64,000 bases of DNA, from assembly GCA_015501605.1 (NCBI GenBank), contig JADNRZ010000043.1:62001-126000 (forward strand), written 5' to 3'. The DNA comes from Panaeolus papilionaceus. Taxonomy: Eukaryota > Basidiomycota > Agaricomycetes > Agaricales. Position numbers and translations under genes: made by a program. The notes under the pieces are model-generated. The model had not been told where the DNA came from. It saw nothing but the letters and a program-made list of their open reading frames with translations, and did no database searches. Below, one piece after another: positions 48,699 through 61,052 of this stretch (position 1 is its first letter; every line of letters starts with the position of its first letter).

Positions 48699-50042
48699 TT
48701 AAAGCTCATGTCGCAAACGACGGGTGCATTTTGGAGCGTGGTGGCCACCGATCTTAACGAGCTTCAGAAGAGGAAAAGCACTCTTGTCGGCCAAAATATT
48801 ACGAAGCCGGACCCATGGTTCTGGATTGAATTCACCCGCACCTTGATTGACGGTGAGAGTGAGCGATTCGAGGATGTTGCCATCATGATGAGAGAGATGC
48901 GAAAACATGTCGGTGATCGCAATAGTGGTCTCATCATGTTCTCCGGGTATGACTCGCAACTTCAGCTGAACGGTTGAGCATGTTGCCAGTTTCGCTGAGA
49001 GGCCGGGTATGAGGGGTAAGATGGAAAGCAAGGGTCTATGATGGTTTATAACTGCAGAAGAGACAGGTGAATATACGTTTAAGATGATAAAATTTGACCT
49101 TTTGGGGAACTTACTTTCCAGACGGAGCGTTTTGAGGTGAAATTCTTGCCTAAAGACACTAGTAAGCGCAACTAGATCTCTATCGGTAGCCACCAAATCT
49201 AATGATTCTAGGAATGCAAAAGGGAGCTTATTAAGCTTCTGAGCACGCCCGATATAAAAGCCGATGAGCGTTTCCATTGTGTTGCCACCCCGAATTTTGA
49301 TGTGCAACTCCTTCAGCATGAACGACGGTGCACGCTGGTCTTCGATAAACAAATCTCGATGACCTCCAGATATGTCCGCCTTGTAATGAAGGACTTCCAG
49401 CTTCGGCAAAGCCAGCAAATATGGTAGAGGGAAAAAGCAGTTAGGTTCTATGTGGAGTGTTGTAATGTTGCACGTGGGGAGAAGCTTCTTGGCGTTGGGT
49501 TTAGGGCCGTGAAATGCAGAATTAAATGGATCTTCGAGTCGAAGATGATGGAGATTACGGTTGGAGAAGATTGTTTCGAGGGATATATGCCCTGTACGAC
49601 AAAAGTTCAGAGACCTCACGGTACCCTGACGTAGATAATGAGCAGTTAGATGTTGGACGCATGAAGGCCATGGACCGGAACGAGATTGAAGTGAGGTGAA
49701 TGTTTCAACCCTGGAGAAGGATGAAAGGACTGATTTGCACCGCCTGACCTCACTTGAGTTTAATTCAATGCTGGCCTGGATGATGGTGAGCTCGCGGACG
49801 TGATTGGCCAATTGTGGATTCTTGTCCAGGACATCAAGTAAGCGAATAATATGTCCCTTTCGGGGTTGTACTCCCAGACGTATATGACGGAAAAAGTAAG
49901 GGTGACAGATTGTAGTGAACAACTTGCAGGTAAGAGCGCAAGATCGAAGGTCGTTTAACTGGGGTACACTGCAAGTGTGTAAATCATGGGTTAGGTTCTC
50001 CATAATAATATAGGTCAGAATTTCAACCGGAAATGCGGGCAT
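48699..50042 (-). CDS. F-box protein, family 1, two exons
   Basis: Exons 50042-49115 and 49051-48699 give 426 residues. F-box at the very N-terminus (FPVEILTYIIMENL ... LRSCALTCKLFTTICHPYFFRHI). Closest relative in the window is the gene at 61053-62441: shared FPVEIL start, YLRQGTVRSL / YLRQESLQSL and KLATCSTVQLK / KLATCTTVELQ. The phase-1 intron follows LRLE at the family site. It is 63 nt, stop-free and in frame, so retention would add 21 residues. Probable SCF adaptor. Confidence 0.85.
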   Translation of the reverse strand: MPAFPVEILTYIIMENLTHDLHTCSVPQLNDLRSCALTCKLFTTICHPYFFRHIRLGVQPRKGHIIRLLDVLDKNPQLANHVRELTIIQASIELNSSEVRRCKSVLSSFSRVETFTSLQSRSGPWPSCVQHLTAHYLRQGTVRSLNFCRTGHISLETIFSNRNLHHLRLEDPFNSAFHGPKPNAKKLLPTCNITTLHIEPNCFFPLPYLLALPKLEVLHYKADISGGHRDLFIEDQRAPSFMLKELHIKIRGGNTMETLIGFYIGRAQKLNKLPFAFLESLDLVATDRDLVALTSVFRQEFHLKTLRLESKFPKRSNFIILNVYSPVSSAVINHHRPLLSILPLIPGLSAKLATCSTVQLKLRVIPGEHDETTIAITDMFSHLSHHDGNILESLTLTVNQGAGEFNPEPWVRLRNILADKSAFPLLKLVKIGGHHAPKCTRRLRHEL

Positions 50043-50762
50043 GATGAGTGATTCTGAATGAGGCGGAAGTAATGGGCAGTTTTCATGTCGTTCCTGTCGT
50101 CAATTTTCTCCTTTATAAACCAGAAGACAAGTGATCTGATTCCGATTAAAGGGATTTGACGTTCCGCAGTCGCGTTCCCATGCCATACCGACCTAAAAGT
50201 GACTCAGAGTCAGGGGTACAGGGGCCGTGGATGACTTGATCTGGAGCTTGACTGAGTCTTCCTCAGGTCTTCCTCGAGTATTCGGCGGGCTCACTCCCAG
50301 TCCAGAAGTGGTAGTCGCATTGCATATGATACAATCGATAAAATAAAGTAATGTGACATCCACGTACTGATTCGAAACAAACCTATATCTAGAGTCCTTG
50401 TATAATACGTAGTTGTTGGATTTTGCAATGAGCGCGCACAGTGTGGGAGAGCCGCACGGAGCGTGGGCCGGGGAGAGTGTGCGTGCGTATGCGGACGCAA
50501 TCACAGCGCTCCCGTTCTTTTGTTTCTAGAATATTTCTCTTATATCGTTTTCTTTGTTCATGAAGAGCCTTGGAGTCTTCATGCGTTGTTTTATTTTTTA
50601 CTTTCATCGATTAAACATTGTAGTCTACGTATAAACATACCTCGTAGCCTACTAAATACACGATCTTTTTCTACGAATTCTTACAGTAGTAACACAAAAT
50701 ATATTCCAATTTGTCGCGCTCCCATGAACCACAAATCAAGCCCTATATTCGACATCATGCAT
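50043..50762. other. Spacer, no gene recognised
   Basis: Upstream region of the F-box gene and 3' side of the Hce2 gene. Open frames here are short and lack domains. Confidence 0.45.
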
Positions 50763-51146
50763 TTAATCGACTTCAGTGCTGCCACAGTGCATGTTACCCT
50801 TAGAGCCAACACGTCCCTCATGCTGGAACCTATTAATCCAGTCATTGATAAGATTGATGATATCCTGGTTTCCAACAGTAAAGTCCCATGCGCCACCCGT
50901 GGCAACAGCCCTGACACCAAAGCGGCAGCATGCATGCCTGTCGAGCTCACGGTGCTCGGTCAAAGTCAAGGTCGTCTGCAATGGTAGGTTCCTGGTAAGT
51001 CGAAGTTCGCGTCACTTTATTATTGAAATGAGGCAGCTTACCCAAGTTCCTCCACCTGCGATGTTGTGGGTAACGACACGGCAGTCGTCGACCCAGGGAG
51101 AGCCTCCACTGGATTGGTTGATAAACGAGGAATCACAACAACGATT
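50763..51146 (-). CDS. Hce2-domain (Ecp2-like) effector-type gene, 5' end unresolved
   Basis: Two exons, 51146-51042 and 50975-50763, keep frame across a 66-nt intron and encode a domain of about 105 residues resembling Hce2, the module of the fungal Ecp2 effector family. Recognisable points are an early Asp-Cys (WVDDC), HNIAGGGTW at the splice, CCRFGV, the highly typical VGNQDIINLINDWI, and GRVGSKGNMHC near the end. Family members are small, secreted and disulphide-bonded, and some cause host cell death; this one's role is unknown. No signal peptide could be joined. The upstream candidate exon (near 51200-51260) ends at a six-G run in an incompatible phase. It may be truncated, mis-read at that homopolymer, or a relic. 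Confidence 0.6.
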
Positions 51147-52837
51147 CTTGGAAGGGCGCTTGAGGGCTTCCAACGGTGTGGTGGGAGTGGTAACTCACCC
51201 CCCGTCAGCGCTAGCGCCCTCTGTAGATCTCCATTCTCCCATATCACCCTTTGGGTTGTATGCCACAAGTTCATTCTAGGTTTCGAGATTAAACAAAACG
51301 TATCGGCTGGAGATTGAGCCTGCGCATTGGCTGTTCTCCCATCTCAAGGCTAACGCGGCATGCTGCGTCATCGATTGCAGACGTGCGATGCCCAGGTTCA
51401 TATGTGTCAGGATGCTATAATAGGGACAGTCAGGCTGTACATAGGTATGAAGGTCTATAAGGCTGAGAGAAAGGAAAAGCAAAGAATAAAGGCATACCTC
51501 AGTCGGGAAGAGAGAAAACGACTGAGGTGTGAATGAAAAGGATAAAGGCATATATACGATGGAAAGAGAAGCATGATGGGGATGATAGAAGCATGATGAA
51601 AGGATACGAAGGCATGTATATGAGGAAGGGGCACTTCCAGATAGGGACACAACGTATAGAGAGCAAAGACGAGATAGAAAGGGTCCAACAAGATGGTGTT
51701 TGTTTATCCAAGCTCCTAATTGGAAGGATTCCGATCTATGCGAGCATAGATCCTACTTCTTGGGCACGTGACTCGAGTCGACTCATACGTCGGACTCCTA
51801 CCAACCTTTTTTCTCTTCATTCCCTTAACTTAGTATTCCTTATTTCTTCGCCTACGTAGCTGCTCGCGCTCTCGCTTCCTCTCACTCTCTCGCTTATTTT
51901 TTAACCCACCCACCTCCCCCCTTGTCAACACCCTTTCACCGCCTCTTCTCCTTTTCCTTACGTCTTTACTCCCATTCCCACTGCACGCAGTTAAATCATT
52001 CTCTAGAGTCGTTATATAGATATTCGTTACTTGGGTTTTTTAACTAACGTATACATTTTTGTAATCCGAGCTCTCTCGTGGTTTGGGTAGAGGGAGGCGA
52101 GGCAGCGTTCGGGGGGCTCACCCGTCCACCGGGCTCACCCGTCCACCGTCCTCACCTCTCGCCCTGGGATGGGGTCAAGCCAGGCTCCCCTCTCCCATCC
52201 CCACATACACTACCCGACTACGGGAGACTCACCACGTAGAACCAAGATGTAATTTCGAGCTTTGTTTTTATTGTTTTTGTTACATGGTGCCTCTCCGGTT
52301 TATTGTAATTTCTATTGTTGGTTCTGGTTTAAAACAGCTCCGTGTTTAATCAAATAAATTTCATGAAGGCCAATTCGTAATTTAAAGAGAATCGTTTGAT
52401 TTGGTTACTTATCATCTTGTTGAGTCCGTTTTATCAACGGATATCGCCCAGCCTGTATATATAACGCAGGATGACGATCGTCAGAGTACGGCAACGATCA
52501 GTGGACAGGGCTTTTGTCCGAGTTGGAAGACAATGTATTCTACGAAATAGACCCCCTGTTCAAACACAATACATACCAACTGGGTCAACTGAGCGTTTTT
52601 GGCAGCCCCAGCGTCTCATCATTTCTTTGTCGATGCCCTCGCACAAACGCTCCATTTGGAAGTTCGACTTAACCGAGGCAAAGTTGGCCTGAGAATCCTC
52701 GAAACGTATAAATACCGTCACCTTCCCAGTCCACCTCCCAACACCAAATCACCCAATCACTCAACCACCTCATGCGTCTCAAACACCCTCCCTCACATAC
52801 CTGTCATGGCCTATCCCACAATCTTCCATTCCCCTGA
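51147..52837. other. Spacer, no gene recognised
   Basis: Possible 5' exons of the Hce2 gene up to about 51650, then pyrimidine-rich and CT-repeat-like sequence around 51840-51960 and two TATA-like boxes (near 52455 and 52706). Confidence 0.4.
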
Positions 52838-53575
52838 TGTACAACACCCCGCTTCCCGACGCTGACTCCTACGCCGTAGCACTCCATGATGCGACTTCGG
52901 CACCACCACCACACCTCGATCCCCAAGTCACACGGGGGAACCAGCCCTTCTAACACTGGTATTGTTAATGGGCTCCCCCCAGCCCAGCATTCGGCCCCAC
53001 GGCGATTCTCCAGAGTCCCCACATCCCATTCCTGGAAAGCCCTACCCGACTTCACAGCACCCGTTCAGTGCATCGCGGATGTGTCGGCTGGACAGAGCAC
53101 TGTACATGTGACTTGCAAGATAATCGTGTATGGGCCCCTGAATCAGCCAGGACTAGGCCATTCAGTTAATGTCGTTGACCAACGGGGACGGTAGAGAGAC
53201 CTGACAGAATCGAACGACTCGTGATCGACTCGGCCCATTACGGAGCACAAGAAAAAGCACAGACGTTTTCGATGATGTAGAGTTCCAACCACACCTCCAC
53301 TGGTATGTCGAAGATGAAGAACTTGTCCCGCATCCTCCAAACCATTCGTCAAGGAGGAAATACCGACCATTTCGGTACGCCTACAGTCGAGATGGAAGCA
53401 GGGTTGCAAGTCACCTTATCGAACTGGCCGCACCCGATGCCTCTGGGATAAACAATGTTAATGCTGTACACAATCGAATGTACCGGCTGCCAGCTCGTCC
53501 TTTATATCGTGCAGCAGCGTCCCCAAGAAGGCAGGAGAGTTGGAACAGAAGAATCGCGAGAGGTATATCTTTCTA
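52838..53575 (+). other. Possible unassigned gene
   Basis: A TATA-like box (near 52706) and pyrimidine-rich leader precede an ATG at 52838. Its frame reaches a plausible 56-nt intron (52928-52983, with a CTAAC branch-like site) and then a Pro/Ser/His-rich exon. Further on, 53209-53575 is open and looks coding (RYAYSRDGSRVASHLIELAAPDASG). I could not join these parts convincingly and recognise no domain, so this may be a real multi-exon gene or a decayed one. Confidence 0.25.
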
Positions 53576-53988
53576 ACAGATTGAGCAGGGGTCCTAAATC
53601 GCGAACCAATCTTCCGGCATGTTGATCAACTGCTCCTCGAGGGGGTGACGATAAGCGTGGTTGCGCACTTTCGGTTCATTCAACCTCCTAATTGTAATAT
53701 GCCATAGAATTATTGATCAAACATCTAACCTTGAATGAAACAACTTGAATGGTCGTGACTAGAGTTGAGGTGTAATTTGAGAGAACACGAGTAAAGTGTC
53801 CATGTGATAAGACAGAAAACTAGAGCAAAATATAAAGCGTCGCGCTGCGATGCTGATCAGAAAGCCAGGTTAACATCCATTAATCCACAAAGACAGCAAA
53901 TATACATATAGCAACAAACTACTGAAAAAATCCCAAGATGCAAAGCAACCCGAAAAGCAGCAAGATCAATAACATGACAACGGCACGC

Positions 53989-56226
53989 TCACAAATCCCT
54001 CAACAACATCTCCACCACCCTCTCATTCTCCATCCACAAATCCTCTCTAAACTCTGCAAAGCCCCTCGCACTCCGCCTCCACCCCTCATTCATCATCTTC
54101 TCCAAATCGCTATACACACGCGCACTATGCGACGGCAGCGACGTATCAATGCTCCCTCCCCCTCCTGGGGTGTCTGTATGCGACAGCTGGGTGTAGTGGT
54201 CCCAGAAGGACGTCATGTTCCCTATGCGGAGTGCGCGGAGGGCAGCGACTTCGCTGATGACGGCGGGGCGGGTGATCATGACTTTGTCGTCGTCTGCGTA
54301 TGCGTAGGATGAGCGGACGCGATGCGTGGCGAGGATGGGGACCTGTGTGAAGTCGGTAAAAAAGAAGGAAAGAAAGAGTGTGTGAAGGGAGAACTCACGT
54401 TGCATTGGAGTGCCATGACCATCGTTGAACTCGCTTGGAACCTGTAGTAGCCGTTATCGGGATTGAAAGCGGGGACGCATATATCCATCGTCTGCATGAG
54501 ACGGTAGAATTCTGGGCGGATGCGAGGTTAATATAGGAAGGAGTATAGTCAAACGTGTGGCGTACCTCCATAGGACAGATCCTTCTTGACGATGACCATG
54601 TCCTCCAACTCTTTAGGGATATCAATCCCGCCTGATCCTAGCAGGTAAAGATAAAACGGGTCCTTCTCCTTAGGATCAACGACATATCTGTCCTGCCCCT
54701 GAGCGCGAGGCAGGTACCCCCACACCGACGGATCCTCTGCACCACGACATTAACGCAAAAACTGCACAAGCGGAAATCAAAACGCACCACTCAGACTATT
54801 TATCAGCTCCCTAAACACAGTCGGATACTCTCTCCGATCAGAAGAGAAGCTGCCCTGAATAACAGCCCTCGACAACTTCCTCCCGCCCATCTTCACCCCA
54901 CCATCACCTTCCAACGAGTCAGGCTCAGGTTTACGCCCATCTCCATCCAGATAACTCGAATGCGACCCAGAATCGATCCCTGAGAGCTCAATGTCGGGGT
55001 CCAGAGGCGCGTTGGGTTTGGATCCTAGCCAGAGGTCGTGCGATGCAGATAGGTTTAGGATGGGGACATGTGTGTCGAGTTTGAGGTATTCATAACCTGC
55101 GAGACGGAGTTGTGGATCTGAAGTGCTGTCGGCATGAGTGAGGAATATGGTTCTGAAGGAGTTGGCGACGCTAGATAAGGGATGGATAAAAATGGTTAGT
55201 ACGTGGTAAAGGAACTTGTGGAGTCAATTTCAAGTGTTGAAGCGAAACATATGGGTGTGTTGGGATGATGAGAGTTAATGAATGGAGGACATGGGGAATG
55301 GTTGGACAGATTAAAATGAAGTGTGGCATGGATGGGGAAAGACACGGAGAGGCGACGTACTGCTGGGATATGGGTAAAAACCTGATGGCTCCTCGTCGCG
55401 CCCAATCTGTAATTTGAGTCTGCCAATGGGTATCCTATGGGAAGAGAAGCTTTTGGTGAGTAGGTGGAGACAAATATAGAAAGTGCTGCAAAGAGCGCAC
55501 CTGGACGTTGTGAACAATGCAAACCACCATGAACTTCTCGTCCTCTCTCCGCTTATCCCAAGCGGCCAGCAACCGTCTGTGCCACGAGTCTGTACCATCG
55601 CGGAGGCTATGAAGTGAAGGTTGTATCCAGTAAGCTCGTGAACCAGAAATGATAACGAAGAAAAGAGATAAAAGAGCGACTCACTCGACTTCGCATGTTC
55701 CAAGCACGACAAGTTCAACCTTCCTGCCATCAACCTCCATATCCAAGTCATCAAAAAGGTTTTCCGAGGGCCTCACATCGCCCTTGTATAGCCCCAACAT
55801 ATCGACAATATTGTCGAACCCAAATCGAAACTTTTCAGGGGAGTATACAACCACTGATCCACTACCGCCCACGTCCCAAGATAATGAGTTAGGCGGTTTC
55901 CCCATAACTCTCTGCATCGTCCATGCAAGAGCAACGTAAACGTCAAAATGATATCCAAACGTCGAGGCAATGGCTACTCGGCGTCGTTTCTGAGGAAGGG
56001 TGCGTAAGTCAGCTAGTGACTTTTCGCCAACGAGGTAGGATTTGGAAGGAGAGCATGCTGATGATGATGTTGATGACGAGCTGGGTGAATTTGATGATGA
56101 GGGAATATGGGATGGCTTGAAGTTCAGCGAGACAAGGTCTTTGTACCAGACAAGCAGCGAGGTGAAGACAACAAGGATGATGGCCGCCAGCAGGAGGCGA
56201 TTAGGTGGCCGATTCATGAGCGCCAT
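53989..56226 (-). CDS. Type II membrane glycosyltransferase-like protein, seven exons
   Basis: Exons 56226-55685, 55606-55501, 55434-55361, 55170-54788, 54736-54566, 54511-54399 and 54342-53989, 580 residues. A short cytosolic start and one membrane helix near residues 11-28 (LLLAAIILVVFTSLLVWY) give a type II topology, as in Golgi enzymes. A Ser-rich stem leads to the lumenal domain (RRVAIASTFGYHFDVYVALAWTMQRV, FMVVCIVHNVQDTHWQ, IRFLPISQHVA, SRAVIQGSFSSDRREYPTVF, FYLYLLGSG). This pattern matches a family conserved across mushrooms and resembling retaining GT-B glycosyltransferases, with two Rossmann-like halves. Donor and acceptor are unknown. All seven joins keep frame, which supports the model. 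Confidence 0.8.
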
Positions 56227-57355
56227 GAGGTTCAGGTCCTGGCTGCGCGACAGCCTGCAGTAAATCTAGAGAGCCCACGAGAAGGAATGAACGGAAGGAA
56301 GGGAATGGTGTTGTGGTCAAGGAGGAAAACGAAGTACATCAGTCTTCTGAAACGAGACTATGCTGGATGGCGACCAAAATTCAGTTGTTTGTGGGTGGAG
56401 CATTGCAACATGGGAAAGCCCGGCGAAAACGAAACACCTTTCGGGGTTGGTTTCCTGAAAAGAAAAGATGCTGCCGTGATGATGTCGCCGCGTATAACCG
56501 AGCCGCCATTCAATTTCTGTTTTGCCATCATGGCCCAGAGCTCGGAGATGATCTGAAACCCAGGTATGTCTGGTCTGAGGATCCACTGGGTTGAAATACA
56601 TCTCCCAACGCAACCCAAGATAATTGAGAGGATGAGTGCAAGGTGTTCCACGTTGCGATGATTTAAAGTTAAATTTGATCCGTCGCTGAGTAAGCATTGG
56701 CCTAAAGAAGCCGATGGCTGATCAGGGACAATCCGTAGAACGCATGCAGCACATACGGATGTAGTGAGGGACGCTGAGCAGCATCCAGCCAAGACTAAGG
56801 GCAGAAAGGTATTTTTAAACAGTTGGGCGCGCTGCGAAGTGCGATGGTGTGACTAGGACCTCAACGAGTTGACGGTTCTATTAATAAATGAGATGCCTTT
56901 CTTGATGATTGATGCTTTATTTGATGGCGTGAAAGTCTGAAATTAGAATCAGAGGTTGAGCGGCATTATCATGGAGTGAAATGTGAGAGCTGAACAGAAG
57001 ATGCAAATTTAGACTGAATTATTAAGGATATCGAATGGTTATCCTATAAAACACTTGATACATGAACACACATTAACATAACACGGACAGCTCCCTATGC
57101 TCCACCTTCGACATAATGTCTCTTTGTATTACCAAGGATAATATTTTTGCATAAAAGATGCTGCGCGAGCTTCAATGGGAACGGAAGAGTTGCTGGTCTT
57201 GCGCGGACGCCCCTCTTAAGGAGCGTGGCCTACATTGGCACCTGATCTTCATCTTAACTCAAAACTTTAAACATTTTTCGTTGATTCAGGGACGAAAAAA
57301 CCACGGTTGATTTTCTTCCACCATCATCATTCATTCAATTTTTTGAACAAACGGC
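56227..57355. other. Spacer, no gene recognised
   Basis: Upstream region of the glycosyltransferase-like gene and of the second GTPase gene. A 145-codon open frame (56358-56792, minus) has no domain and overlaps another long frame on the same strand, so neither is called. Confidence 0.4.
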
Positions 57356-58629
57356 ATGCCAGAGTACAGGTTTCTTCATGTAACAGGTCCTATATCTGCG
57401 AAACCCTTATCTGGAAGTCTCCCAATTTTTAACACACAAGTGACGTTGTACGTAGTTCGTACCTGGAAGCTTGTTGTAACACCGTGACTCATCAGTTTGA
57501 GCCCTTTATAGACTCTTGGGTTTGACAGGGGTTGGTAAAAGTAATGTGCGTCCAACATTTCTTGACCATCAGTCTCCTGCACTCACATGTCTTTGGTCTA
57601 GTTCTTAGAATGCCTTCATGGTGACCACTCCCTAGCCATCGCTGGGGACTCGCTCGAAAGCGTCACTCAGGACGTAGTTTGTTACGAGCTTCTAAACGTA
57701 TCTTGTGGCGGGTTCCGTCATCCTATCTACTTCGTCGACTGCCCGGGTTTTGCAGACAATCACTTGTCTGAGTTGCAGGTAGTTAAGAAGTTGCAAACAT
57801 GGTTATCAGCTCAAGAGTGAGTAATATTTGATCGACGCTTGGATTATCGGGACTTCAGTGCTAATAATAGCACCTTGACCCTGCCGTCAGTGGAAACCCT
57901 AACATAGACACTCTACTTTATTTCCATCGCATAACCGATAAACGCGTGTCAGGGAGTCAACGAAGAGCTCTCAGCTTAATCAAGAGCATGGTGGGCACAC
58001 CTGGTGGCTATTTATGGGTTGGCGCGGTCACTACGATGTGGGACACGCTCTGGAAGGAGGACCAGCTGCGGTGCGCAAACGAGCGATTCCGAGAGTTAAA
58101 GGATGAACACCTCAAGGTATGTGGCAAATTGTAGAGCATAGGAACTGTCACTGATGCTACATTCTTCCCGACACTGAAGGCTACCTTTGGACCCGATGCC
58201 GAAAAAGCATTCCAATTTCATAATACCCAAGAGTCGGCTTTGCGTATTCTGGATGACGCTATGCTCATGAGAAAGAAAAAGTTCACGAAATCCCTCATCC
58301 TCGGCAGCTTGCGCGATCCTCCATTCAAAAGTTTCAGCGGATCCAAGCTCCGCAAGTCACCCTTCGCGCTTCAACTTTATCAACTTCTGGTCGATCGTAT
58401 CGCTGCAGTACAACAGCAACTCCGTAATCTTAATGACGACATTGGCAATGAACCAGCTCATTCTAACCAGGAGCTTCTTGAACACCTTACCCACACGAAA
58501 GCCGAGGCGGAGGCTAATCTTGCGACTTTACAGAGGGAACTAGTCGAATTCGGAGAGCCTCCACGTCCGAAGACTAACTTTAGGGACACGGTCATAAGCC
58601 TTCTTACACGAGCGAAGAGGGATCAGTAG
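57356..58629 (+). CDS. P-loop GTPase, copy 2 of 3, five exons
   Basis: Exons 57356-57447, 57512-57545, 57602-57816, 57891-58116 and 58180-58629, 338 residues. N-terminus MPEYRFLHVTGPISAK parallels copy 1 (MLKYKHIEITGPVSVE). Walker A GLTGVGKS (34-41) lies wholly in the 34-nt exon 2. GDSLESVTQD follows, then G3 DCPG (88-91), YFHRITDKRVSGSQRR and TTMWD (161-165). C-terminal helical region with HNTQESALRIL and a basic tail. All intron positions and phases match the other two copies. It converges on the thioester reductase gene with 59 bp between stop codons. Confidence 0.85.
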
Positions 58630-58688
58630 GGCATGTCTATTAAGCATCCAGTAGTATAAAATAAAAGCTCGTCTAAAGTACGTACATA

Positions 58689-60240
58689 TTACAATCTAGC
58701 AGAATGGGCGACGAGTGTGGGTTTAATGAATTTCCTGTCTTTCCAATATCTTACCCACTCCCGAGCATCTTTCCCGTTCAGCATCTTCGTCTCCCGGAAT
58801 GATTCACTCCACTTCTTTGCGTTGTCTGTCTTGAAGGGGCCGAATAGCGCGAACTCTCGCTTGGAGTACACCTCAGGCGCACTGTTCTGTACCGCAAACT
58901 CACTAGCCATGTAGAGCATTTGCATAGGCCTGATTAACTTGATTGAGGGCTAAGGGTTGTCGAAAATTTTGTGTTAGAACCGACGATTACTCACATGGAT
59001 AGTTTAGAGATGAACTTACAGTCGTAATCATCGCCCGAGAACTTCCCACTGACTCAGCGTAATCCACAAGTCGTTCAAGCCAGACATCGGAGGGCACAAC
59101 CTTTATAGGATCAGCTGTGACACCTTCGCTCAGTAAGGCAGGACCAAATATCTCTGTGACGGCGTCGCATTGAATGGGCAGAGGGCTGGTTATGTTGAAC
59201 AGAGAGGGGTATCTCTCTTGGCGAGAGGAAAGAGCGATGTCAACTGTGCATCTGGCCACCATGTCGACAGCCAGCCAGGAGACACACTAAATAAAATAAG
59301 ATGACATTAGCGTGAAATGAGGGAGACTAATGTCAATACGCACTCCAGGCTGTGAAGGGAAAACTCCCAGTGTAAGACTGGTCTTAACCACAAGAGGCAT
59401 CCACTCTTCGATTGGCCAAGCACCATTGCGTTTACTTCCGCACAGTTGTCCAATACGGAGGGAGGAAGAGTTTAAGGGCGTCTCTTCTAGCACCTGGAGA
59501 GAGATTAGTTACCGAAATGAGTTCCCGATATGAAAATAGAGACCGACGCACCCGATCAACCACGTATTTCGCCTCGGCGTATCCGAATCCCACAGTATGA
59601 CGTGGGTCCTTTAGCACCTCCTCGGGTACTGCTCGTTCTTCACTCCATCTGACACTTGTGCTAATGGACGAAGCGAATAAGAAGCGGATGAAATGCGAGT
59701 TTGGGGAGGAGAGGGCGAATTTTATCAGACGACATGAGCCGCTGATGTTGGATTCAAAGCGATGAACGGGTTGGATGAAATTAACCGGCCACGCGAGGTG
59801 AATGACCAGCGTGACGCTGTGACGAATCTAAGAGCACGTCCTTCAGTTATACAATTGGAGCAAGGTTACATTTTACACACCTCTTCGTAAAGCTCTGGAT
59901 CCAAACCGAAATCGTCCAACTCCAGGTCTCCGACCAGAAGGCTTAGTCTGTCGTCCTCGAGTTGAAGCGGGTTGAGCCCTTTGTCGACAAAAGCCTGAGT
60001 CTGACGTGACTTGAGTGTTGATTTTCCCATTCGATTGAAAGCATAAATTTTGGATACGGCGGGCGAATCTAGAAGAAACGAGAGAACGTAGGAGCCCAGA
60101 CTGCCAGTCGTCCCAGTCACGAAGGCCACAATATCCTTGGGTAAATGCTGGGAAGGTGTCTGGCTATTTGCTGATGTCGATGGGATGCGATACTTTTCGA
60201 TGAGGTCGTCAATCTGCTTGGTGCGAGTGGTGGTAGACAT
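58689..60240 (-). CDS. Free-standing thioester (NAD-binding) reductase
   Basis: Resembles the C-terminal reductase domain of fungal adenylate-forming reductases and NRPS-like enzymes, which release a carrier-bound acyl chain as aldehyde or alcohol using NADPH. Exons 60240-59881, 59827-59552, 59493-59344, 59286-59020 and 58949-58689, 437 residues. Nucleotide loop VTGTTGSLGS (42-49) and catalytic pair Tyr203/Lys207 in GYAEAKYVVDR. LRIGQLCGS and WMPLVVKTSLTLG are typical of the family. The expected upstream adenylation and carrier domains are absent; the gene starts in what would be the linker (IDDLIEKYRIP). An in-frame ATG at 60363 would add a hydrophobic N-terminal segment (membrane anchor); the start at 60240 gives the shorter, soluble form. 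Substrate unknown. Confidence 0.8.
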
Positions 60241-61052
60241 TGTTGTGTTTTGAATGGCGACTGAGCTGGAAGCTGGTTGGTATAAAAAGAACGAAATGGC
60301 AAGGAAATATGTTAGGTTTAAATAGTAGTGACGCCTCACGAAGGTCCTTCGCACCAGTACCAAATCAGTACCAAATCGTTGCTCTTCGGTGCCGAGAAGT
60401 AAAGCTCTTAGTCGCTCTGTTCAGTCCTTCTAAACCTCCCGACTTTCCGCATTGATATCCATTAGTTCATCCTTAAATTTTAAGAACAATGGCAGCGACC
60501 CTGCGCGATTGTATTGAATACAATTTTCCAGACATTGTAATTAAACTTGTAATTGTGAAAATACCTAGGATAATACTTGGAGTCAAGATCTAATATCTCC
60601 AGTGAGCCGCTGTTTCAGTGTTGATGCTAGATCCATGAGAGCCACAAATCAGTACTAAAAGTACATGTAATCATAGCCATTCTATCATCAAGCCAGCGGT
60701 AAGTACTAAGACCCCACCAATGAGTGCAGTTGAGCCATGCGACTCTACTAGAGGCATCGTTTGTGTCATTTGGATTTCGTAACCCTTTACTGATGACATC
60801 ACGGAATCAACCCTGAATTAGCCAAAGAGGAAGCCCTGCCCATTTACAATCTCGAGCGATACGAAAATAATTGTATCTTCTAATTATACTTTCTCGTCCA
60901 GTTATCTGAGTGACTTGAGCCCGAGTCCAGCCGAGTCCGCACCACATTATTGCCACGTGTGACTAGGGCGAAATCCTAACGTTGAATCAGACCAACTACA
61001 CCGAGTCAGCACAACTTGAAACCTACCTATACTCCCTTTCACAATTTCATCC
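60241..61052. other. Intergenic region between divergent genes
   Basis: Shared upstream region of the thioester reductase (minus) and an F-box gene (plus). No further gene recognised. Confidence 0.5.

Noticed and set aside
50463..50987. 174-codon open frame on the plus strand
   Set aside because: Overlaps the Hce2 exon in antisense and shows no features of its own.
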